64,000 nucleotides of DNA from Ambrosia x helenae (Eukaryota > Streptophyta > Magnoliopsida > Asterales > Asteraceae), in contig CM061228.1 in the NCBI GenBank assembly GCA_030844895.1, positions 32,240,626 to 32,304,625 of the forward strand, written 5' to 3'. Under the pieces are notes generated by a model, which ran no database searches, was not told the origin of the DNA, and saw only the letters and a program-made list of their open reading frames with translations. A program made the position numbers and the translations under genes. Below are positions 55,075-64,000 of this stretch, one piece after another; positions within the stretch are counted from its first letter, which is position 1, and each line of letters starts with the position of its first letter.

Positions 55075-58000
55075 ATGTGGGCATCGTTATGGATGATGAT
55101 TCGAGAACCAGACATTGTTTACGACCCATTCGAAATTTACTGTAAGTATATTACAACCCTAATTCTTTTACCATCGTTATGGATGATTCATGGTGTTAAA
55201 CTGATTTCGTTTTTTATTTATTTGTAGCCGAGGATAATACATTGTTTACAATTAAGTTGTTTCATGGTGGTGAGTTTATCAATAGTCCTACTAGAAAGTA
55301 TGTTAATGGCAAGTCTTGCTATATAGACTGTTGTTGTACTGCAGATTTTGGAATAGATGTGTTAGTTGAGATGACTAAATCAGTAGGTTATCCCTGTGAC
55401 ATGGTGTTTTATTATCATTTTAGATTACCTGATGGGGATTTAGACACTGGTTTAAGGGTATTGGCTACACATGACTCTGTTGAAAGGTTTTGTTCATTGG
55501 CTTCAAAGTATAAGGTCATGGAGGTATATGTGCAACATTGGTGGTCAAAGATTAATACTTTTATGATTGAGCATGAAGAAAGGCAGAAGCAACAACAAGC
55601 AGTAGTGGTTAAATGTAATGATCCTGTAGCCCAACCTGATTTAGATTCTGATTCTGAATTTGAAGATCTACTTAATCAGGTTAAGGGGAAAACAACCATT
55701 GATGACATTGATGCCAATCCCGATATTACTTTGGTTAAGTCTTTGGTCAATTCAGTTGATACAAAACAGGATGACAATATGGTAGATGACCAAGAAAATG
55801 ATGATAGTCAGGACTCTGATTATGTTGTTGATAAAGATGATGAAAAAGAAGATGAAACAAAAGATGAAAAAGAAGTTCATGAAACAGAAGATGAAAAAGA
55901 AGTTCATGAAACAGAAGATCAAACTGGTTCTGAACAGGATGATAGTGATGACTCTGACTATATTGTTGATCCTGACAATATGGTAGAGGACCCAGAAGTG
56001 GATATGAAACATTTTAGGTCTGCTGTAGATGATGTAGAAGATGACTTGGAGATGCATCATAATGTGGACATTGATGCAGATGACTTACATGTAGACCTTG
56101 ATGACTTTGATAGTCTAAGTGAAGATGAAGAAGATGAGTATAAACATGAAGCATTTGTGAAAAGGAAGCAGAAGAAAGGAGGAGAAAAAAGTTGTAATCC
56201 ATTTAGTGTTGGTGATTTGTTTGAAGATAGGGAGGAGATCAAACTTATTATTAAAGAACATGCTGTGGAGACAAGGAGACAGCTTCATATTGTCAAGAAT
56301 GAGATTCTGAGGTTTAGAGTTGTGTGCAGGGGGTATACTCTAGTGTTCACAAGTGGGGAATCTTCACAAACCCAAGGTGGTCCCCCCAAGAGAAGAAAAC
56401 ATGCTGCTAGGAAAAAAAACCAACCAAGGATGTTGGTCAAAGTAGTATTAATAAGCCACCTACCCCAAAGAAAAAACCAAGAATAAAGTATCCAAAGCCC
56501 ACTTGTCCTTGGGTTGTGCAAATATCCAGACCCACTGAGAATGATTTATGGGAGGTGAGGACTTACAACCCAAAGCACTAGTGTTTGCAGACTAGGGTAA
56601 TTAATTTGTACACAATGGGTTGGATGGCAAGAGAGATTGCACCAATAATTGATGGTAACCCTACAATAACCTTGACCAAGTTGCAGGACCTACTTCAAAA
56701 GAAATATCAGATCCAGATCTCCCTTATGAAAATATCAAGGGCCAGATCTATTGCAAACAAAAGGATCAATGGTGATTACCAAGATCAGTATCATCTGCTT
56801 AGAGACTACTGTGAGGAGTTACTTAGATCTAGTCCTGGATCCACTGTCAAAATTGATGTTGAACCTGAACCCAATCCAAATTCCCCTACTAGGCAGTTTA
56901 GGAGAGTTTACATCTGTTTTGGGGCATTAAAGGCTGGTTTTAAGATGCTTGGGAGGGACCTGCTAGGATTAGATGGGTGTTTCATGAAAGGTCCATACCC
57001 TGGACAGATCTTGACTGCTGTTGGAGTTGATTCAAATAATGGAATATATCCTCTAGCATATGCACTTGTGGAAGCTGATACATTTAAGTCATGGTCATGG
57101 TTCTTAGAAAATCTAGGTGATGATCTTGATCTTGATGCTAGGTCCTATTTCACTTTCATAAGTGATAGGCAAAAGGTAATCTGTGTATTCTTCTCTTCTT
57201 TATATGTTATAATGGTTTTTTTTTATTTATTAGTTCCTAAAACAATTTGTTATTGGTTAGGGTCTAATTCCTGCATTAGCCAAGACATTTCCTAATGCTG
57301 AGCATAGGTACTGCTTGAGACACATCCATGAGAATATGAAAACAAATTGGAGAGGTCAGTACAAGAACTTGTTGTGGAGATGTGCTAGTGCTACAACTGT
57401 TGCTCTGTTTGATAAGAAGATGGGGGAAGTTAAAAAGGAAGATGCTAAGTTATATCAATGGCTAAAGGATATTCCAGTGGAAAATTGGAGCAGAGCTCAC
57501 TTTACTGGTAGGGCCAAATGTGATGTTCTGCTAAACAACTTATGTGAGGTTTTCAATAGACAATTAGTTCCTGGAAGGGATAAGCCTATCATCACATGCT
57601 TGGATTTTGTTAGACAGTACATGACTAAGAGGATAATGGTGGTTCACAATGTCATTGAAAGATGTGAAGGACCTTTGACACCTTATGCAACTAAGATGTT
57701 TGATGCCATTAAAGAGGAAGCTGCAAAGTATAATGTTCTTATGGCAAGTCCAACAAAATATGAGGTATGCCAATGTTAATAAATGTCAATAATATTTATT
57801 CTATGGCTAATAAATATGTGTTGGTTTTAGGTGAGTATGCCTGGGTCAGACCAACGTGTGGTTGACATACAAGCGAAGACATGCACATGCAGAAAATGGG
57901 AGTTGACTACAATGCCCTGCAAACATGTTGTTGCAGTTATATGGGACATGTCTCAACATGGATATGAGGTAGAAATCCCTGAAAGATGGGTGGATGAGGT

Positions 58001-58394
58001 GTATTGGCTAGATACATGGAGGAAAGTGTATAGGAACACTATTGAGCCAATTAATGGTAAGGACCTATGGAGACCATCACCATGCCCAACTACTATCATA
58101 GCCCCAAAATTTCATAAACAGATTGGAAGGCCAAAGAAAAAGAGGAGAAAGTCAGCCAATGAAGGTGATGAACCTGCAAGCAAGGAAGGTGGTGATCCAA
58201 ACAACAAGGGAAAGACAAAAGTCAATGAAGGGGCTGGATCAACAACTCCTGTGGTTAAAAAGTCAAGAAAGGGGGGGGGGGGTACAACAACTTGCAAAAA
58301 ATGTGGAATGAAGGGGCACAACTCCAGAAGTTGTGGCAAAAGAGGTCAACAACCAAGCTCACAACAGTGCTCACAGTTAGCACCTCAAGATTAA
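55075..58394 (+). pseudogene. MURA-like transposase, four exons, two lesions
   Basis: Exons 55075-55141, 55228-57175, 57261-57764 and 57831-58394 have canonical GT-AG introns. With one base restored the coding length would be 3084 nt (~1027 aa). Exon 1 starts MWASLWMMIREP; an acidic D/E-rich region follows. The MULE DDE domain has LGLDGCFMKGPYPG (first Asp), FISDRQK across intron 2 (second Asp) and NNLCEVFNR (Glu). The C-terminal SWIM zinc finger is CTCRKWELTTMPCKH, followed by a basic region and a CCHC knuckle (CKKCGMKGHNSRSC). Lesions: one base missing in the A run 56412-56419, and a TAG at 56579-56581 where a Lys codon is expected just before LQTRVINLYTMGW. Catalytic residues are intact. 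The transposase would cut and join the TIRs in the nucleus. Confidence 0.93.
55600..56180 (+). other. Acidic repeat region in the MULE transposase
   Basis: The encoded stretch is dominated by D and E, with a duplicated DEKEVHETE unit (55866-55918) and two SDYVVD/SDYIVD blocks. Internal duplications of this kind change length easily. It separates the N-terminal domain from the DDE core. Confidence 0.75.
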
Positions 58395-58867
58395 GTCTGA
58401 TGATGTTGTTTTAAGATTATGAAGTTTTAAACTGATTATGTTTCTTTTGATGGTGAACAATGTGTAATTGTCATGTTTATGTTTCTGTTGTCTGAACAAT
58501 CATGTTTTGTTGTTGAACAATGTTTAATTGTCATGTTTATGTTGTTGAATGAATGTGCAAATGGGTCAGTCAAAATGTGCAGTTTTTATGGTCATTTGTT
58601 AACTGAATGTATGCAGGTTAATGTGTAAATGGGTCAGTCAAAATGTGGAGTTTTATGGTTTAGCTGAATGTATTCATGTTAATGTTCGGTTTGGTCAGTC
58701 AAAATGGGTCAAATGGGTCATTATATTGCAGTTTGTTGAACAGGTTTAAACACAAATTTGTTTTAGACAACTATAAATGATGTACAAATAGGTCAGTCAA
58801 ATGGGTCATTTTCATTTCATTCATAATCAAACTTATTACAAGAACAGAATGCATACACCTACATTAA
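58395..58867. repeat. Intergenic region between the convergent MULE genes with direct repeats
   Basis: GGTCAGTCAAA occurs at 58564, 58632, 58693 and 58791. A block around GAACAATGTGTAATTGTCATG (58455) is repeated near 58516. The region should contain the 3' ends of both transcripts. Confidence 0.75.
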
Positions 58868-59230
58868 TCAACTGTAAATGACGTACAACACAAAGAACAA
58901 CCAACTAAAAACAAGCATAATCCTCAGCTTCCTTGCCTCATACCCTCTTGCTTTTGCTAATTATTGTTGTTTGTTCAAATTTTTGAGTAATCCGTTGATG
59001 ACCTTGGAATTACCTTCACTAACTGGACCCTCTGCCCATGTCACAAACCCACATCCACTTACACAACAGTGAAACCTTCGACTAGGGTTGGCTTCAGTCC
59101 ATGATGTTCGAACCTGTGTTTCAGACCCACATATGCAAATTGGAGGAACATCAGTCCATCTTTCAACTCGTCGATGATAATTGGAGCTCGAATTAGACAT
59201 TGATGATCTGCTATCCCTCGAATTCGACAT
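58868..59230 (-). pseudogene. GRF-type zinc-finger protein with C-terminal membrane helix, second gene of the MULE
   Basis: From the ATG at 59230 the frame reads MSNSRDSRSSMSNSSSN. A GRF zinc finger follows: CICGSETQVRTSWTEANPSRRFHCC, then CGFVTW. Then comes INGLLKNLNKQQ and a TAA (58963-58961), giving 89 aa. Past that stop the same frame continues with a charged helix (LAKARGYEARKLR) and a hydrophobic IMLVFSWLFFVLYVIY segment to a TGA at 58868. The full protein was therefore ~120 aa with a coiled coil and membrane anchor, an arrangement common to small plant GRF proteins. GRF fingers bind nucleic acid in other proteins; the role here is unknown. It faces the transposase gene and starts ~80 bp from the right TIR. 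Confidence 0.82.
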
Positions 59231-59309
59231 TAGCTTTTGTGGGATTAGGGTTTAGAAAGAAAAAAAGGGGAAGAAATCATCTTGGGGAAGACAGGTTCAG
59301 ACTTATGAA

Positions 59310-59506
59310 CGTTAATAAAGAGACAAAATGACAATAATACCCCTCACGTGAGGTGCACGTGAGGGTGTTGTAACGGCAGAGGTGACGGACGTTAGGTCGA
59401 GGGATGTAAACTGTTAGAAAATGAAACCACGGGTACTCAGGGTGTTAAGCATGGGCTGAACCTGTTAGTTTAGGCAAACCACAGGGACGAAAACTGCAAT
59501 TTTCTC
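59310..59506 (-). repeat. Right terminal inverted repeat of the MULE
   Basis: Inverted copy of the left end, with a few substitutions and small indels, followed by the 9-bp target duplication. Confidence 0.88.
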
Positions 59507-59515
59507 TTCCTAAAT

Positions 59516-61538
59516 TTAAACCTTGTTGCTTTTGTGCGCTTTCGCTTTTTTAAAGCCATGATTATAATGAATACAGCTTAATATTTTACTGATTAACAAG
59601 ATGGAAACCAGATCAGAAGTTGCTCATTTGACCTAATACTCGATCTAAAACAAATCACGTATTTATGCAAAACCATGATTGAATTGCATCAAGTATCTAA
59701 TGATGTAGAGCTTCAATAACCCTTGGTTATAAAAGGCGCCTTAGGCGCGTCAAGGCTCAATACACATCGCTTCTTTGCTCAATGCCTAGAGTAAATTCAA
59801 GAAGCGCCAAAAAGAGCGCTTTTATGGTTTTTCTAGCCAAGGTGTTTTTAAGCAACAACATATCATACTTTGGGTTTTAGCTTGTACATATAGGTAAAAC
59901 TAGCTAATACCCAGGAGCGAGCGTCCCGAGGTTGAAAAATCTAATATGTTGTGATACAATTTTCAATAAATATTAGGATTTAGGATATCCAATGTATGCA
60001 TTTTTATTTTCATCTCAATAAATCTACCAAAAACTCTAAAACTCACAATCTTCCATAGCCGTCAATACTCTTCTACACCTACTGTCAACCCTCAACAACC
60101 AATAAACTATAAAAAACTTCTAATTCAAACCATTATAAATCAAAATTGAACTTACCAGTTACCAATAGTCATTTACTTATATTTATTTAACATCAGTACA
60201 ACTGAATTCAAACTTATTGCTAGCAAAGATCTACTCAAAGTCTCAAAGTACATAAACATAATGACATCTCTCCAATCCCTCATACTCAATCACTGCATGT
60301 TCATAGTATTCTAATCAGTAAGAACTCATATTCCCTAACCTAAAACCTAATAACTAATCAGATAAACAATCACGTAAGTAAGCTGCAACTATTCAAAAAC
60401 TCATCACATCTCTCTAATCTCACATATAATTCCTAACCCAATCAACTAAACAATCACTAAAGTTGGAAGTTGCAACCATTAAAAAACTTATCATGTCTCT
60501 GTAATCTCTCACACGAACTCTTGAATGATTCCAATAACCTTTAACTAAACCGAACCAGACCGTGAGCATCCATAACCTATTTCCTATTTTATACACTTGT
60601 TATTAAAAAGAAAAAAAAATCAACTCCAGCAATAAGCCTATAAATCTCTATACTTGTCTCATCTTCCAATAATCAATCATCGTTCAATAAACATTCACAA
60701 AATAATATAATAATATTTAAAAAAAAAAAACAAAGCAAAGTAAAACCTAACACTACCTGAAAATCTGAAGAATAGGGATCCAGTTCAAACTCTCCTCGAA
60801 ACCACTGGCATCATCGCTGGCTGTACTGGAATCATCACTAGAACTCGACCCATTAGTGCATCTTTAGGACAAAGACCAACACCCTCCAACACCTCCAAAA
60901 TCTATAGAACACAGAGATTAACATATTTTCAGAATTTGTAACAAACTATGAATTATGAAAAGTAGAGGTGGTTATCGCTAACAATGGACTCGGTTAACTT
61001 GACTACTAAAATTACCAGCTCGAGTCCCTAGTAAATTACACGGCCCAATCTTGACTGCTACAGCTGAGTAAGCATCAACATTGTTGTCTGCAAATCCATG
61101 GACAAAATTTATATGATTTTAATCATTTTGCCCTTACACCATGAGAAGGTAAGCAAAAATCTACGATGAAATACCATAAAATCTAAGTTAAGGCATTACA
61201 CACATTAAACAATTAAAGTTCTAATCCACATAAAAACAAAGTTCAAATGCTGCTTTTCGTTTGTGGATAACAGGAACCAAATGCCAAATTCAAAAATTGA
61301 GATGGTGGCACCTTTTATTAACTATACACAGAGCTACATAAATTGTAGTCTATGATTTTAATAAACTCACATTAAAATCCCTAATTAAGTTGTAGTCTAT
61401 AATTTCTCAGTATACTTGAAGAACAACATTAATATTTCAACTAATCAAAAACAAATAATAGAAACCATAAAATCAGAGATAAACGTAGATACATTCTAGA
61501 CATTCATATTGGGAAGCCAACAGACAACAAATCAATTC
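59516..61538. other. AT-rich interval between the MULE and LTR G
   Basis: No ORF of note. Positions 59735-59760 hold GGCGCCTTAGGCGC and 59800-59830 GAAGCGC..AGCGCTTTT, short GC-palindromic sequence often seen in plant intergenic DNA. 59900-59950 (CTAATACCCAGGAGCGAGCG) looks like the end of a small degraded repeat. 60600-60735 has A runs. The exon-like fragments at 60774-61095 are listed separately. Confidence 0.5.
60774..61095 (-). pseudogene. Possible fragment of a spliced plant gene, unidentified
   Basis: On the minus strand an acceptor-like GGATTTGCAG is followed by a frame reading NNVDAYSAVAVKIGPCNLL, up to a donor-like CTG/GTAATT near 61003. A second acceptor-like TGTGTTCTATAG near 60904 precedes ILEVLEGVGLCPKDALMG. 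An alternative frame further on gives a Ser/Asp-rich peptide (NGSSSSDDSSTASDDASG). The peptides read like protein, but I do not recognise the family, and the exon pairing is a guess. Confidence 0.25.
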
Positions 61539-64000
61539 TGTCACACCCTCAAATTTTCACTGCGGGGTTTTACCGCGAGGCGCATGACACACCAGGATCT
61601 CATAGCCATAAGTTATACGAACAACTCTAAATGCCCAACCATTTAGTTCGTTATTGTAAAACCAAGTTTAAATATTTTAACCAAACCAAATTAAGTATAG
61701 CAGAAGCGAATTTGCAAAACAGTTAAGTAAACGTCTGCGCAAAACACCGCGCCCAAAACCAAAAGTAACCAGTTAAATGTTAAGAAAGTTTAAATGTTTG
61801 TAAACCCATGATATGATATGATGCATGTCCTAGTTGTGCTCCATACCTAGTTACTTGCAAAAGCATGCTAGCGTGTGTCAACATAAAGCTAGTGAGTTCA
61901 CATAGTAAAGTCAATGAGTATGTAAAATACTGGTTTCCAAAACCACATAAACAAGTAATTGAATTGGTTCCAAGAACCATGTAAACACAAGTTCATCGCA
62001 TGTCAAGGGTAGCTAACCCATTCATGATAACTAACACCGATATACCGAATTGCTAAAGTACGTGTAGTAAAATGTGTGTTGCATGCCTTACATCATTGCC
62101 TATCAACAATGATAAAATCTGTTAAGTTATAGTTCACTCCCGCGCTCCCCGAGCCGGTGTGAGGTTTGTCAGACCTAATAGCTCTATCAACTAATAACCC
62201 GCTTGCCATAACCCGGCAATTCGTTCGGTATGTGAAGGACTTAAAGAGATAGTGTTGGTTTAGTTCATCAAGGACAAAATTTGTAAACTAGCAAAACCCG
62301 ACCCAAACGAGGAGTCATAGCATCCCAACCCAGGATGTAAAAGTAGTCCCAACCGGACTAGGGAAAGTTTAGTAAGTTGTCTCAAACCCGAGACGCATGC
62401 TTTTGAGAAAAAGTAGTGAAACTCACCTTAGGTTGCGTGCTAAGAATAAACTGCAAAGATAGTAAACGTGGAAGACTACTCGCCTACCAATAACCTATCA
62501 AATACAAGGTTGCAAATGTTTGAGTGTGCTTGACACCAAGACTTAATTGACCTCTCAAATAATTGTACATGACACAAATAGACCATGCAAAACCCGTCAA
62601 TCGTTGGTGACTAGTAAATGATGCAACATGTTAAGACTTTTAACATAGCTAGTTCTCATCACACATTGCATACCATCAACATATCATGGCATCTACACCA
62701 CATAAATAATATATACGCATGTCTTCATATAGAATTTCATAACTTACAACTCATTAACATACTCAAATCGTCACATAATCAATTTCTCGCAAATCTGTGT
62801 TTTCTGGGCAGATTTTACGTTATGAAAACCAATTTTTATAAAATATCAAACCAACTCTTCAAGTGCCCAACATTTTACAGAAGCTTCTCACAAGTTTATA
62901 CGTGACTCTACTATTTTTATTTCCCGTCAAAAACACATCAAGATTTTATGAAAATTAATTTAGTCCAGCCACCTCAGAAAAAGAGTGCTGTTGACAGCAG
63001 CTTACATAAAAATTCATTAAAAATCATAGACTCATCCAAACGAGATGAATCCAATTGGAAAAGCTTTTATACTCAGAGACTCAACCTCTGTCCAAATTTC
63101 ATGATCAACAGACGCGTAAAACTCAAGTTATAGCCCTTTAAAGTTGGTCCATTTTTCATATCCAAAAATCTGATTATACCTTTAAACTTATAAAATCATG
63201 AATATATGTCAAAACAAGTCCAAAACGCATGATTTTGGACTTTTGGAAAAGCTAACATCATAAGTTATGTTTTAGCATTAGAAAACAATCAGATTACACA
63301 TTTTAATCACCCTATAACAGCCCTACAATTCGTCACAATGAATCTGTCAGAAAATCAGAATTTTATCAACATGAATCTTATAAACCCTAATCATTCTCAA
63401 TACCCCATAATCATGCAATAACCTCATATTAACACAATAACATTCATATTATCACATTTAATCTCAGATTTTTACGTACCATATACTCTAGATATGATTT
63501 CTATCAACAATATTCATCAACAATTTCAACAAACATCATAGACATTCAACATACAATGATTTGCGATTTTAGCATGCATATTTCCTAAAGTTTTTACAAC
63601 TTTTCCAGCCTAAAATCACATCATACAACACGTAAAGCACATACCTTGAATTGCTAGAGTCCCTAGAATCACAATATAGCACCCGAAATAGCTTGAACTA
63701 GTGGAAAATTGATGAAGATTGGGATTGAAAGGTGGTTGTGGGGGTGCTTCTAATCCACGGCGCAAAGGGGGGTTCTAGGGTTGGTGTTTTTTTTATAAGT
63801 AATATGCTAGGGTTAAGATCATGGGCCAAGGTTTCAAGCTCTAGTGATTTTTATCTTTTAAGCGAGCCCATTAGCCCCATCTAACTCTCGAGATCAATCC
63901 CGACAATAATAGTCATACTAACTCATATAAAATTATTGTTTTATCAATTCATATTATGTTTATCATAAGTGCACATATCTCATAACGTTTACGTACAAGT
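61539..64000 (-). repeat. LTR G: Gypsy LTR running off the right edge, same family as LTR F
   Basis: Begins TGTCACACCCTCAAATTTTC after AATTC, with the GCGGGGTTTTACCGCGAGGC block shared with LTRs B and E. No primer-binding site precedes it, so on the minus strand it is a 3' LTR or a solo LTR. Homology to inverted LTR F extends from 61539 (54081) through 62432 (53168) and beyond. A minus-strand TATAAAA-type run lies near 63790. Short open frames within it show no domains. Confidence 0.8.

Larger units (their letters stand above)
54759..59506 (+). mobile_element. Mutator-like transposon (MULE), 4748 bp, with two convergent genes
   Basis: Flanked by the 9-bp direct repeat TTCCTAAAT at 54750-54758 and 59507-59515, the length typical of Mutator. 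The terminal inverted repeats of ~200 bp begin GAGAAAATTGCAGTTTTCGT and end with its complement; both contain CCTCACGTGCACCTCACGTGA-type sequence. Inside are a plus-strand MURA-like transposase gene and a minus-strand GRF zinc-finger gene, each starting near one TIR. This convergent two-gene layout resembles maize MuDR, though the second gene is of another family. Both genes carry breaks. Confidence 0.94.

Noticed and set aside
58264..58281. G homopolymer in transposase exon 4 as a frameshift site
   Set aside because: The frame is continuous through it as a Gly run into the CCHC knuckle, so no break is needed. Its length may still be unreliable.
59890..59960. Possible Helitron or MITE end (CTAATACCCAGGAGCGAGCG)
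   Set aside because: No second end, no convincing 3' hairpin-CTRR, and no target signature could be found.

Overview
The window is plant nuclear DNA from a repeat-dense region of a large eudicot genome, most likely Asteraceae. That assignment is inferred from the kinds of Ty3/Gypsy and Copia elements present, not from any host gene. I found no confident intact host gene. Nearly every base belongs to nested LTR retrotransposons, plus one Mutator-like DNA transposon (MULE) and one foldback element. Target-site duplications (TSDs) and matching empty sites elsewhere in the window allow the nesting to be resolved to the base.

Layout. (1) 1-9789, minus strand: a large Sirevirus-like Ty1/Copia element with 5' LTR, gag, pol and a third ORF that runs off the left edge. 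It is inserted in the pol of an old plus-strand chromovirus (element A), whose decayed integrase and chromodomain follow at 9790-11293. (2) The 3' LTR of A starts at 11294 and ends at 50282, split by two later insertions into 11294-13461, 36222-36518 and 50144-50282. (3) Element C (13462-36221, minus) is a gag-only Gypsy element. Its left LTR is split by element B (14723-29994, minus, TSD TTATC), a younger chromovirus with nearly identical 2.78 kb LTRs. The 5' LTR side of B carries five extra 872-bp tandem units, each joining a partial LTR to the primer-binding site and leader. (4) Element D (36519-50138, minus, TSD GTTGG) is a second gag-only element. Its left LTR contains solo LTR E (36801-39409, TSD CTTAG) and a later 2.49-kb tandem duplication with a hairpin filler at the junction. 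(5) 50283-54081 is an old plus-oriented Gypsy LTR (F); its relative G, in the opposite orientation, starts at 61539 and runs off the right edge. (6) Between them lie a foldback MITE (54339-54753) and a MULE (54759-59506) with 9-bp TSDs. The MULE has a four-exon transposase gene facing a convergent GRF zinc-finger gene.

How the parts work together. Copia gag and pol supply capsid, protease, integrase and reverse transcriptase for that element. C and D have gag, primer-binding sites and LTRs but no pol, so they would depend on a relative such as B for replication. Both MULE genes are broken by small lesions. Many of the breaks, in B, C and the MULE, are single-base losses in or beside short base runs. 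Some may therefore be assembly errors rather than true decay.

The most interesting signals are: tRNA-like Pol III-style modules inside the C and D LTRs; family-specific short motifs iterated at two fixed LTR positions (just upstream of the TATA box and about 0.8-1 kb downstream); a 9-bp motif repeated about 30 times through the Copia element in several reading frames; the tandem PBS/LTR array of B; an intron inside the B gag; a candidate intron that would fuse Copia gag to pol; and the GRF-finger plus membrane-anchor gene sitting where a second MULE gene would be.
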